From positions 1-64,000 of the forward strand of contig NZ_CBXX010000017.1 of the NCBI RefSeq assembly GCF_000577615.1: a DNA stretch of 64,000 nt, given 5' to 3'. Source of the stretch: Herbaspirillum sp. RV1423 (lineage in GTDB: Bacteria > Pseudomonadota > Gammaproteobacteria > Burkholderiales > Burkholderiaceae_D). The notes beneath the pieces were generated by a model that ran no database searches, was not told the origin of the DNA, and worked only from the letters and a program-made list of their open reading frames with translations. Shown in pieces: positions 6,796-14,509 of this stretch (the first letter of the stretch is position 1; each line of letters begins with the position of its first letter). The translations under genes and the position numbers were made by a program.

Positions 6796-8814
6796 ATGCA
6801 AATGACGGCAGTACGAAACGATATCGGCGAGAGTTCTTCGTTGGAACATTACGTCGCCACGCAAGCGAATTTCGCCAGCATCGTTACTGCCGCAATGGGC
6901 TTGGGGACCATCATCGTGTTGTTCGGCGTCGTGGTGCTGATCAGTTGTTATGCACAAGACGATTACCGCAAGATACTTTCCGACCTGATCGCCGTGCAGG
7001 GCAGCACGGCGGCCGGTTTCATTCTTGCGGGAGTAACGCTGTACATACATTGCGTCAACGTCGGCAGGACCAGCCGCAAGCTGACTGTCGCCGCTCGTCT
7101 CACCGCCATGCTGCTGTTGCTGCTGGCCGCCGGTTTCTTGCTGCAGAACTTGTTCGGCGTGACGTTGCCGTCTGCCGCACTGCCGATTTTTTCGGCGACC
7201 GCCAGCGCGTTCGGCGCAGAGATCCATCCTCTGGCTGCGAGCTGTTTTCTCCTGATTGCATTCATCTTGCTGTTGCATGACCTGCGCATCCGCGGCGGCC
7301 ATTATCCGGCCGAATATCTGGCTTTCGTGCTGATCGGACTGAGCGCCATTCCGCTGGTGGGTTATCTGTACGGCATCAGCAAATTGACCTTCCTGCGTTA
7401 TTCCGCCGGTGTTCCGGTGTTGTCGGCGCTGGCATTCCTGTTGATGGGGGCGGCGCTGCTCATGGCGCGGCCGTCGCATCGGCTGATGTCCATCATCATC
7501 AGTCATGCGCCGGGAGGCAATATACTGCGCCGGCTGTTGCCGTCCATGCTGCTCCTGATCCTGATCCTCAATCTTCTTGTGGCCAAAGGCGCGGAACGCG
7601 GCCTGTATTCCGATCAGTTGATGCTGCCTTTTCTGACGCTCATCGACGGCGCCCTGGTCGTGTTCGCCTTCTGGCGTTTCGCCGGCAAGCTCGATCGCGA
7701 ATATGGCGCGCGCATGCAAAGCGCCGCCAAGCTGGCCGAGACCAATTCGTTGCTGACCGCCGTCAGCGACAGCACGCGCGAACCGATTTTCGTCAAGAAT
7801 CGCCAGGGCTTGCTGATCTTTGCCAATCCGGCCTTGCTGCAGCAGGTCGGCAAGACCTGGGAGGAGGCGATGTACCGCTCCAACCACGAATTGTTCCTGC
7901 CAGAAGACGTTGGCCAGATCGACGAGGATGACCGTCGCGTCATGGCGAGCGGCCTGCCGGAGACCATCGAGCAGACCTTGCATCTGCAGCATGGCGTGTT
8001 CACTTACCAATCCACGCGCGTGCCCTGGTTCGACAAGGCAGGCAATGTGCTTGGCGTGATCGGCATCAGCACTGACATTTCGGAACGCAAGCGCGCGGAA
8101 GATTCCCTGCGCGAACGCGAGACCCAACTGGAAAAAACCGTGATAGAACGCACCGCTTTGCTGCGCGAACTCACCAATCACCTGGAAACGGTGCGGGAAG
8201 AAGAAAAACGGGCGATCGCCCGCGAACTGCACGACAACATGGGAGCCTCGCTGACGGCGCTGAGCATGCATCTGGAGAGCGTCTACAAGATATTCCCCGA
8301 CAACGACAGATGGCAGGAACGCAAGCCGCGCATGCAGGGATTGATGAATTCCCTGGTCAGCACCACGCGGCGCATACAGACGGAATTGCGTCCCAACATG
8401 CTCGATCTGTTCGGCCTCAAGGCGGCGATCACCGAGCAGCTCGACGAGCTTGCCGAGCGTACCGGCATGGCCTGCAAGGCCAGCCTGCCGGATGAAGACG
8501 TCGCCATTGGCCACGAGATGGAAATCGCCATCTACCGCATGCTGCAGGAGATGCTCAACAATGTCACCAAGCATGCCAAGGCAAGCAGGGTCGATGTCAT
8601 CCTCGATGTCGACGAAGAGCAGGTGTCGCTCACGGTGCGCGACAACGGCGTCGGCATTCCGCAGGAACGCCAGGACAACAACAAGACGTACGGCTTGCGC
8701 GGGCTGCGCGAACGCGCCACGTTCTTCGGCGGCAATGTGGCGATCCGTTCCGTGCCTGGCGCAGGCGCGACCATCACCATCCGCTTGCCGCTGTCGCCTG
8801 CGACCGCAGCCTGA
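6796..8814 (+). CDS. Membrane sensor histidine kinase (NarX/HisKA_3 type) with PAS domain
   Basis: A 672-residue kinase. About eight hydrophobic segments fill residues 30-300 (an integral-membrane sensor of MASE-like layout), followed by a PAS domain (~325-435, ending in GISTDISERKRAE), a coiled linker, a HisKA_3 dimerisation domain with the phospho-His in ARELHDNMGASL, and a HATPase with N box (EMLNNVTKHAKASR), G1 (DNGVGIP) and G2 (YGLRGLRERA). Membrane sensing rather than a periplasmic domain is implied. It follows the two response-regulator genes and probably phosphorylates both. Start chosen at 6796 with CAGGGA upstream. Confidence 0.88.
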   Translation: MQMTAVRNDIGESSSLEHYVATQANFASIVTAAMGLGTIIVLFGVVVLISCYAQDDYRKILSDLIAVQGSTAAGFILAGVTLYIHCVNVGRTSRKLTVAARLTAMLLLLLAAGFLLQNLFGVTLPSAALPIFSATASAFGAEIHPLAASCFLLIAFILLLHDLRIRGGHYPAEYLAFVLIGLSAIPLVGYLYGISKLTFLRYSAGVPVLSALAFLLMGAALLMARPSHRLMSIIISHAPGGNILRRLLPSMLLLILILNLLVAKGAERGLYSDQLMLPFLTLIDGALVVFAFWRFAGKLDREYGARMQSAAKLAETNSLLTAVSDSTREPIFVKNRQGLLIFANPALLQQVGKTWEEAMYRSNHELFLPEDVGQIDEDDRRVMASGLPETIEQTLHLQHGVFTYQSTRVPWFDKAGNVLGVIGISTDISERKRAEDSLRERETQLEKTVIERTALLRELTNHLETVREEEKRAIARELHDNMGASLTALSMHLESVYKIFPDNDRWQERKPRMQGLMNSLVSTTRRIQTELRPNMLDLFGLKAAITEQLDELAERTGMACKASLPDEDVAIGHEMEIAIYRMLQEMLNNVTKHAKASRVDVILDVDEEQVSLTVRDNGVGIPQERQDNNKTYGLRGLRERATFFGGNVAIRSVPGAGATITIRLPLSPATAA

Positions 8815-8872
8815 TGTCCGACTCTGCCCCCTCGACCGCATCCGTTTCCGCTGACTGACTCCCTGTTTGCGC

Positions 8873-8905
8873 CTTGTCCTACGCTGCAAAGCGGGGCTGT
8901 CTTAT
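8873..8905 (+). promoter_or_regulatory. Two-box stress promoter motif, site 4
   Basis: CTTGTCCTAC (8873-8882), 16 nt, GTCTTAT (8899-8905), about 115 bp upstream of the CsbD gene at 9021. Boxes and spacing are as at 2548 and 3137, but the palindromic right half (ACAAG) is not conserved here. This suggests that the two boxes, not the palindrome, are the functional element. Confidence 0.6.
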
Positions 8906-9020
8906 GGTCGCTCGATCTCCTCCTCGTTAAGATGAATTATCGCGTTTTCGCTTGCGGAAACACGTGCAGTTGACTGTCCGAGACGACCGGTAGCTGCTCT
9001 CTCAACTTTCAGGAGCGATC

Positions 9021-9194
9021 ATGAATAAAGATCAAGTTCAAGGCAAGGCAAAAGAGGTAGCGGGCAAGGTTCAGCAAAAGGCCGGAGAAATAGTCGGCAG
9101 CAAGAGCCAGCAAGTCAAGGGCGTTGCAAAACAAATGGACGGCAATGTCCAGAAAAGCTATGGCGATGCCAAGGAAACCCTGAAGGATCGCTGA
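9021..9194 (+). CDS. CsbD family general stress protein
   Basis: A 57-residue hydrophilic protein with the full CsbD pattern: MNKDQVQGKAKEVAGKVQQK, then 'GEIVGSKSQQVKG' and 'DGNVQKSYGDAKETLKD'. CsbD proteins (E. coli YjbJ) are highly abundant in stationary or osmotically stressed cells; their activity is unknown. AGGAG lies 8 nt before the ATG. It is flanked by the 8873 motif upstream and a strong terminator at 9208, so it is a single-gene unit. Confidence 0.92.
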   Translation: MNKDQVQGKAKEVAGKVQQKAGEIVGSKSQQVKGVAKQMDGNVQKSYGDAKETLKDR

Positions 9195-9207
9195 TCCGCA
9201 GATGAAT

Positions 9208-9235
9208 AATGGGAGCCTGGGCTCCCATTTTTCCT
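9208..9235 (+). terminator. Rho-independent terminator of the CsbD gene
   Basis: A 9-bp perfect stem (AATGGGAGC, 9208-9216, with GCTCCCATT, 9221-9229), CTGG loop and T-rich tail, starting 13 nt after the stop codon. Confidence 0.92.
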
Positions 9236-9424
9236 TTCCCGAACATTGTTCCGTGTAGGAATTGTCTTACGGCAGAATCGGAAAAGCACGGCTGTCGAGC
9301 GGTACCTGATTTTGTCATGATGGGGCGGTACTTGGAACGTATTCCATCAATACAGGAACGTTTACTTGCTTATCAATTGAACATTCCCGCGTCGTGATGC
9401 GCACGGCATGCAGAGGGAGGGATC

Positions 9425-9736
9425 ATGAAAAAAATATGTATCGTCGCTTCGATCGTATTGGCCGGCGCACTGGCGTGTTCTGCCGCCGTCGCCGACAGCG
9501 GGACAGCCTACGTTTCCCAAGCTGCAGCAAAGGGTAAGACGGGCGCGGGAAAATCGATAGTGGGAGCAATACGGGACAAGAAAAAATTCCTTTACCTCGA
9601 CATGGTGCAGAGAAAACGTCCTGACGCCATCCGCAATGCCGTCATTGTGTACGAGCACATGCGGCCGAAAAAACGCGCATGCAATCCCGACGACGCGACA
9701 AGTGTAAGCGAATGTTTGCGCAGCCCGGCAGCGTGA
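9425..9736 (+). CDS. Secreted hypothetical protein
   Basis: A 103-residue protein with a signal peptide (MKKICIVASIVLAGALACSAAVA, cleavage near 23) and a small basic mature domain containing two Cys residues near the C-terminus (ACNPDDATSVSEC). No family is recognised. A GGAGGGAT element precedes the ATG. It lies between two stress-type genes and probably acts in the periplasm; a disulfide between the two Cys is plausible. Confidence 0.65.
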   Translation: MKKICIVASIVLAGALACSAAVADSGTAYVSQAAAKGKTGAGKSIVGAIRDKKKFLYLDMVQRKRPDAIRNAVIVYEHMRPKKRACNPDDATSVSECLRSPAA

Positions 9737-9845
9737 AACTCTCCCAGCGGGCAAGGTCTAAAAAATATCTGCTCCTGATCGGGGCACGCGAAGAAATTGA
9801 CTTGCTGCATTCGCAGCATCAACCATTTTTTAAAAAGGTGTCGTT

Positions 9846-10061
9846 ATGAAAAAAATACATAAAACCGTGGTGACTTCGATCACTGTCTGTGCCCTGACGG
9901 TCCTGAGCGGTTGCAGCGGCATGTCGCAACGAGACAAGAATACGGCCATCGGCGCGGGTGTCGGCGCCGTGGGCGGCGCAGTCCTGACCGGCGGCAGCGG
10001 CATCGGTACCGCTGGCGGCGCGGCGGTCGGCGGCGTGATCGGTAATCAGATCGGCAAATAA
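9846..10061 (+). CDS. Glycine-zipper lipoprotein (OsmB-like)
   Basis: A 71-residue lipoprotein: signal peptide with lipobox VLSGC (Cys about 22), then a glycine-zipper hairpin (GAGVGAVGGAVLTGGSG...GGAAVGGVIGNQIGK). E. coli OsmB has the same architecture and is an osmotically and RcsB/RpoS-induced outer-membrane lipoprotein. AAAAAGGTG precedes the ATG. A very strong terminator follows at 10105. Confidence 0.88.
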   Translation: MKKIHKTVVTSITVCALTVLSGCSGMSQRDKNTAIGAGVGAVGGAVLTGGSGIGTAGGAAVGGVIGNQIGK

Positions 10062-10104
10062 GCGCGTCTGTCTCTGCGTCTGTGTCTGTCCGATGCAGCC
10101 AGAA

Positions 10105-10133
10105 GCAAAGGGGACCCAGGCGGTCCCCTTTGC
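10105..10133 (+). terminator. Strong terminator after the glycine-zipper lipoprotein gene
   Basis: A perfect 12-bp stem (GCAAAGGGGACC, 10105-10116, with GGTCCCCTTTGC, 10122-10133) with a 5-nt loop. The T tract is short, but stem stability makes termination likely. It lies between convergent genes. Confidence 0.8.
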
Positions 10134-10212
10134 TTTGTCCGCATTGCTTGTGCATGAGTCTGGTCGACGGACTCGATGCCTTGAGCACGGGCAGCGATGG
10201 TAAGGTGCCGCC

Positions 10213-10536
10213 CTATTCTGCGGCGGTTCTGGCCTTGAGGATGCGTTTTGCACGCGCCAGGTCGCTACGCATATGGTCGCGCGCTTCCTTGCGGCAGGCG
10301 CGGGCTGCACCGCCCTTGAGCGGTTTGCATTCCTGCAGTGCCTGGGCGCCGGCGGCGCGGGCTTCCTTCACCAGGTTCTGATAGTGCAGTTTTGCAGTGT
10401 CGTCGCTTTGATACCAGCGCTGTGGATCTTCTTTGGAAACGTCTTCTTCCGCGGCAAAGGCCGATGCATGGGCGGCAATGCCGACAGCCACCAAGAGCGG
10501 CAGTACAAGGCGTTTTTGGCGATTTTTTCTCATCAT
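10213..10536 (-). CDS. Secreted hypothetical protein sharing the CKPLKG...CRKEA motif
   Basis: A 107-residue protein with a basic signal peptide (MMRKNRQKRLVLPLLVAVGI..., cleavage near AFA-A) and a helical, charged mature domain. Residues ~73-100 contain CKPLKGGAARACRKEARDH, almost the same as CKPLKGNEQDVCRKEAKAAH in the protein at 4447. The paired Cys probably form a periplasmic disulfide hairpin. GGGAG lies 6 nt before the first of two tandem ATGs. Unknown family. Confidence 0.7.
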   Translation of the reverse strand: MMRKNRQKRLVLPLLVAVGIAAHASAFAAEEDVSKEDPQRWYQSDDTAKLHYQNLVKEARAAGAQALQECKPLKGGAARACRKEARDHMRSDLARAKRILKARTAAE

Positions 10537-10644
10537 TGCGGGCTCCCATTCGATAGAAATGACAAGCGGCGCTGCACCTTGGTGATGCAACGCCGCTCAT
10601 CATATCCTGTTTGCCGCCCGACGCGGCAGGAAAACCCGCCTCCT

Positions 10645-10803
10645 CTACAGTCGTCCCAGCAGTATCAGGACCAGCAGGATGACGACAACGACGCCGGCGA
10701 TGCCGCTGGGGCCATAACCCCACGACCGGCTATGCGGCCAGGTCGGCAGGGCGCCGAGGAGGATCAGGATAAGGATAATCAGAAGTATGGTGCCGAGGGT
10801 CAT
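10645..10803 (-). CDS. DUF3309 family small membrane protein
   Basis: A 52-residue protein with two hydrophobic helices (TILLIILILILLGALPTW and GIAGVVVVILLVLILLG) around a short polar loop with the family's 'PxWPHSRSWGYGPSG' motif. DUF3309 proteins are tiny inner-membrane proteins of unknown function, common in environmental proteobacteria. AAGGAG lies 6 nt before the ATG at 10803. A possible variant of the stress two-box motif lies about 190 bp upstream. Confidence 0.85.
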   Translation of the reverse strand: MTLGTILLIILILILLGALPTWPHSRSWGYGPSGIAGVVVVILLVLILLGRL

Positions 10804-10988
10804 GTTGTTCTCCTTGTTGTGCTGCGGGCATTGCAACGGTCGTCAACGCCATGCATCCCGCCGGGGCGTTGAACGCATGGCGCCGATGTCTGGAAACGCA
10901 CTTTCGTTCTCCTGCGTGAATCGGAGATGACGCATGGATGTTAGCAGTCGTCATGGCCGGCGTAGATAGGCGTGCGCCTCGATTTCCT

Positions 10989-11017
10989 GTAAGAAAAGAC
11001 GATTGCCGGAGTAGGGC
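10989..11017 (-). promoter_or_regulatory. Possible variant of the two-box stress motif
   Basis: On the minus strand GCCCTAC is followed after 15 nt by TTCTTAC, with GGCAAT in the spacer as at 3137. Spacing is one base short and both boxes deviate, so this is a weak match. It would drive the DUF3309 gene. The rest of 10804-11278 shows no convincing gene; it must also carry the nasT promoter, which I could not identify. Confidence 0.3.
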
Positions 11018-11278
11018 ATCCGGCATATTCTCGACGCTTGTGGGGCGTGGCTTCTGGTTTGATTTTTGCTTGCCGGATGTTGACTGATGTGTCGGAAATG
11101 CATCCCGGCGGTGCATTTGCAAATACCTCACAAAGTGATGGAAAGTGTCCTGCATTTCCAAATGGGTTACTATTCGCCCGGCTGCATCATGGAAATATTC
11201 GGGTGAACGTGCAGTCTCTCAGGCCCGTAACGAGTTCAGAATCGAATCACGATGTCCAGGCGAACATTGGAACCCCAC

Positions 11279-11902
11279 ATGCGCAATCTACGCATCGTCG
11301 TCGTCAACACCATTATCGACCATGCCGATGAGAGCGACGCTGTGCTGCAAGAGCAAGCCGAGCGCGGCAAGGCCTTGCGCATTGGTTTGCTGGAAGCGGG
11401 TTACGACATCGTCGCTTCGTTGCCGGCCGACCTCTATCTGCCTGAACGCATCGCCCAGTTGCAGCCCGACATGATCATCATCGACGCCGAGTCGGATGCG
11501 CGCGACGTGCTGGAGCACATCGTCATCGCCACGCGCGATGAACGCCGTCCCATCGTCATGTTTACCGAAGACGACGACACCAGTAGCATGGAAGCCGCCA
11601 TGGAAGCTGGCGTCACCGCCTACATCGTGGCCGGCCTGCAGGCCGAGCGCATCAAGCCTGTGCTCGACGTTGCACTGGCGCGTTTCCGCCAGGAGCAGAA
11701 GCTGCGCGCCGAGCTGTCCGACACCAAGCACAAGCTGGCCGAGCGTAAGGTCATCGAGCGCGCCAAGGGGCTGCTGATGGCCAGGCACAAGCTTTCCGAA
11801 GACGAGGCTTACCAAAAGCTGCGCAGCATGGCCATGAACAAAAACCTCAAACTTTCCGAAATCGCCCAGCGCCTGCTGGATGTCGAAGACTTGCTCGGCT
11901 GA
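11279..11902 (+). CDS. nasT: ANTAR-domain transcription antiterminator NasT
   Basis: A 207-residue regulator with a degenerate receiver (1-125) and a C-terminal ANTAR RNA-binding domain (~140-200: KLAERKVIERAKGLLMARHKLSEDEAYQKLR...LKLSEIAQRLLD). The acceptor-like Asp is present in MIIIDAES, but the receiver's conserved Lys is Val (AYIVAGL), as in NasT proteins, which are controlled by the nitrate sensor NasS rather than by phosphorylation. It should bind a two-hairpin leader and prevent termination. Such a leader precedes the nrt genes directly downstream. No nasS is in the window. Start could also be ATG 11252. Confidence 0.88.
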   Translation: MRNLRIVVVNTIIDHADESDAVLQEQAERGKALRIGLLEAGYDIVASLPADLYLPERIAQLQPDMIIIDAESDARDVLEHIVIATRDERRPIVMFTEDDDTSSMEAAMEAGVTAYIVAGLQAERIKPVLDVALARFRQEQKLRAELSDTKHKLAERKVIERAKGLLMARHKLSEDEAYQKLRSMAMNKNLKLSEIAQRLLDVEDLLG

Positions 11903-12070
11903 CATTTTTCCGTCACAGCACACGGCATCTGCACCGCCAAATTGGTGCGTAGCACAAAGGCGGTGCGTCTGCGCTGCCGCTTTCTCCCTTGTTCCAGATA
12001 TCTTTCCGAGGTCGCCGGAGACCTGTTTTTTCCTCTGGCGATGCGGCTTTTCAGGCTTTTCAAGCCGGCT

Positions 12071-12085
12071 TGGCATGTTCTTTGC
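12071..12085 (+). promoter_or_regulatory. Sigma-54 promoter of the nitrate transport operon
   Basis: TGGCAT-N5-TTGC fits the sigma-54 -24/-12 consensus, with the invariant GG (12072-12073) and GC (12084-12085) exactly 10 nt apart. Transcription would begin near 12097, just before the leader hairpins. Upstream at 11931-11949 lies a GCACC-N8-GGTGC dyad; its spacing is 3 nt longer than the usual NtrC site, so NtrC control is suggested but not shown. Confidence 0.75.
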
Positions 12086-12096
12086 TGAATGGTGGA

Positions 12097-12205
12097 CATA
12101 GCGCAAGATTTGCGCAATGAACGATTCGGCCAATGGCGGTCGGATCATCCAAGACAAAGGCGTCTTTCGACATGACTCAGTGCATGCCGAAGGGACGCCT
12201 TTTTT
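12097..12205 (+). promoter_or_regulatory. ANTAR-responsive antitermination leader of nrtABC
   Basis: From the predicted start near 12097, the leader carries hairpin 1 (GCGCAA-GAT-TTGCGC, 12101-12115) and hairpin 2, a 9-bp stem (12123-12131 with 12138-12146, two G-U pairs) closing the hexaloop AATGGC. A at loop position 1 and G at position 4 are the ANTAR recognition bases. A terminator follows 9 nt later. Hairpin 1 does not form a standard hexaloop, so recognition of it is uncertain. NasT is encoded immediately upstream. Confidence 0.7.
12156..12205 (+). terminator. Conditional (leader) terminator before nrtA
   Basis: AAAGGCGTC (12156-12164) pairs with GACGCCTTT (12194-12202), followed by a T tract to 12205, with weaker pairing inside (TTTCG with CGAAG). 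It ends 27 nt before the nrtA start codon, so it must be read through for nrtA expression. Confidence 0.85.
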
Positions 12206-12232
12206 ATTTGCCGCTGAATAATGGGGAACGCG

Positions 12233-13513
12233 ATGGAATTCAAAGAGCAACAATCGAACAAAGCCGTGGAAGCTGTCTGTGAAGTGGATTTCAAGCGTCG
12301 TCAATTGATTCAGACTGCAGGACTTGCAACGGGAGCGAGCATGTTGGGACTAGCCACGGGAGGCGCCTGGGCCGCCGGTTCGGACAAGCCGGAGAAGGAA
12401 GAAGTCAAGATCGGTTTTATTCCGCTGACCGATTGCGCTTCGGTGGTGATGGCCTCGGTGCTGGGCTTCGACAAAAAATACGGCATCAAAATCGTGCCCA
12501 GCAAGGAAGCTTCCTGGGCCGGCGTGCGCGACAAGCTGACCAACGGTGAGCTCGATGCGGCGCATGTCCTGTACGGGCTGATCTATGGCGTGCAGATGGG
12601 TATCGGCGGCCAGAAGAAAGACATGGCCGTGCTGATGAATCTCAACAATAACGGCCAGGCCATCACGCTGTCGAAGAAGATTGCCGACAAGGGCGGCGTC
12701 GACGGCCCGTCGCTGGCCAAGCTGATGCAAACCGACAAGCGAGAGTACACTTTCGCCCAGACTTTCCCGACCGGCACCCACGCCATGTGGCTGTATTACT
12801 GGCTGGCCGCCAACGGCATCAACCCGATGAAGGACGCCAAGGTCATCACCGTCCCGCCGCCGCAAATGGTCGCCAATATGCGCGTCGGCAACATGGACGG
12901 TTTCTGCGTCGGCGAACCGTGGGGCCATCGCGCCATCGTCGACGGCGTCGGCATCACCGCGACCACCACGCAGGATATCTGGAAGGACCATCCGGAAAAA
13001 GTCCTCGGCACCTCGCTCGACTTCGTCAAAAAATATCCGAACACCTGTCGCGCCATGATGGCGGCGATCCTCGATGCCAGCAAATGGATCGATGCATCGC
13101 TGGCCAACAAGAACAAGATGGCCGAAGTCATTGCCGACAAATCCTATGTCAACACCAGCAAGGATGTCATCGATCAACGCATCATGGGCCGCTATCAGAA
13201 CGGCCTCGGCAAGACATGGGACGATCCGAACTACATGAAGTTCTACGGCGACGGCGCGGTCAACTTCCCTTACCTGTCGGACGGCATGTGGTTCATGACC
13301 CAACATCGCCGTTGGGGTTTGCTCAAGGATGATCCGGACTATCTGGCCGTGGCCAAGGCGGTCAATCAGATCGACTTGTACAAGGAAGCGGCAACCATGA
13401 CGAAGACCAGCATTCCGAAGGATCCGATGCGCACTTCCAAGCTGATGGACGGCGCCGTCTGGGACGGCAAGAATCCGAAAGCCTATGCGGCATCGTTCAA
13501 GATCAAGGCCTGA
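12233..13513 (+). CDS. nrtA: Nitrate ABC transporter substrate-binding protein (NrtA/CmpA family)
   Basis: A 426-residue periplasmic nitrate/nitrite-binding protein. A Tat-type signal (KRRQLIQTAGLATGASMLG, Arg-Arg near residues 23-24) ends at AWAA, followed by the NrtA/CmpA fold beginning KIGFIPLTDCASVVMA. Typical features are PTGTHAMWLYYWL and DGFCVGEPWGHRAI. The signal distinguishes it from the cytoplasmic sensor NasS, which is homologous but unexported. Start chosen at 12233 because GGGGA lies 5 nt upstream; ATG 12221 is less likely. First gene after the antitermination leader. Confidence 0.92.
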   Translation: MEFKEQQSNKAVEAVCEVDFKRRQLIQTAGLATGASMLGLATGGAWAAGSDKPEKEEVKIGFIPLTDCASVVMASVLGFDKKYGIKIVPSKEASWAGVRDKLTNGELDAAHVLYGLIYGVQMGIGGQKKDMAVLMNLNNNGQAITLSKKIADKGGVDGPSLAKLMQTDKREYTFAQTFPTGTHAMWLYYWLAANGINPMKDAKVITVPPPQMVANMRVGNMDGFCVGEPWGHRAIVDGVGITATTTQDIWKDHPEKVLGTSLDFVKKYPNTCRAMMAAILDASKWIDASLANKNKMAEVIADKSYVNTSKDVIDQRIMGRYQNGLGKTWDDPNYMKFYGDGAVNFPYLSDGMWFMTQHRRWGLLKDDPDYLAVAKAVNQIDLYKEAATMTKTSIPKDPMRTSKLMDGAVWDGKNPKAYAASFKIKA

Positions 13514-13548
13514 GACAGTCGGCAGCAGCCCCAAGTGAAGGAATCGAT

Positions 13549-14454
13549 ATGAGCGCAGTCATGGAAACGACGATGAATGAGAATCTCAAGCCGGCGACGG
13601 CGACTACTACTGTTGCCGCCACTACTGCCGCCGCGCCTGTTCCGCCAAAGGTAAAGCAGGCGCGGAGAAAATTGCCGCTGGCCGGCTGGCTGATGAATGT
13701 GTTGCCGCCGCTGGCCGGCATCGCTTTCCTGGTGCTGGTATGGCAGATCATTGCGGCAAAGAACAGCAGTTTCCCGACGCCGCTGGTGACGTTCCAGGAA
13801 GCGCTGAAGCTGTTTTCCGATCCGTTCTACCGCACCGGTCCCAACGACCAGGGCATCGGCTGGAACGTGCTGGCGTCGCTGCAGCGCGTGGCGATCGGCT
13901 TCGGCCTGGCCGCGCTGGTCGGCATCCCGCTGGGCTTCATGATCGGCCGCATCCGCTTCCTGGCGGGCATGTTCGGTCCCATCATCAGCCTGCTGAAACC
14001 AGTGTCGCCATTGGCCTGGCTGCCGATCGGCCTGCTCGTGTTCAAGTCGGCCAACCCGGCGGCGATCTGGTCGATCTTCATCTGCTCGATCTGGCCCATG
14101 ATCATCAACACCGCCGTCGGCGTGCAGCGCGTGCCGCAGGACTACATGAACGTGGCGCGCGTGCTGAACCTGTCCGAGTGGAAGATCCTCACCAAGATTC
14201 TGTTTCCATCGGTATTGCCTTACATGCTGACCGGCGTGCGCCTGGCCATCGGCACCGCGTGGCTGGTGATCGTGGCTGCGGAAATGCTCACCGGCGGCGT
14301 CGGTATCGGCTTCTGGGTCTGGGACGAATGGAACAACCTGAACGTGCCGCACATCATCATCGCGATCGTGGTGATCGGCGTGGTCGGCCTGATCCTCGAA
14401 CAACTGCTGGTGGCGCTGGCCAAGGCCTTCACTTACGAGCAGGTCAGCAACTGA
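13549..14454 (+). CDS. nrtB: Nitrate ABC transporter permease
   Basis: A 301-residue inner-membrane permease of the NrtB/SsuC/TauC type. After a 40-residue Ala/Thr/Pro-rich cytoplasmic N-terminus there are six or so transmembrane segments, and the EAA loop that contacts the ATPase (~[28 protein letters not shown]). The family-specific end ([32 protein letters not shown]) is present. Lies 35 bp after nrtA with an AAGGA ribosome site; second gene of the operon. Confidence 0.93.
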   Translation: MSAVMETTMNENLKPATATTTVAATTAAAPVPPKVKQARRKLPLAGWLMNVLPPLAGIAFLVLVWQIIAAKNSSFPTPLVTFQEALKLFSDPFYRTGPNDQGIGWNVLASLQRVAIGFGLAALVGIPLGFMIGRIRFLAGMFGPIISLLKPVSPLAWLPIGLLVFKSANPAAIWSIFICSIWPMIINTAVGVQRVPQDYMNVARVLNLSEWKILTKILFPSVLPYMLTGVRLAIGTAWLVIVAAEMLTGGVGIGFWVWDEWNNLNVPHIIIAIVVIGVVGLILEQLLVALAKAFTYEQVSN

Positions 14455-14509
14455 GTTCGATTTCAACCGAAACGACTTAACGCCTAACGAAGCAACCAGG
14501 GGGATTCTG

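Noticed and set aside
6724-8889. A 721-codon antisense ORF opposite the NarX-type kinase
   Set aside because: It mirrors the codon structure of the real kinase, has no domain resemblance and no ribosome site. Similar long antisense frames opposite nrtB, the dehydrogenase pair, DUF3100 and gyrA were dropped for the same reason.
9241-9300. A further copy of the two-box motif (TTGTCTTAC at 9262)
   Set aside because: No second box occurs 16 nt downstream on either strand; only the first box resembles the motif.
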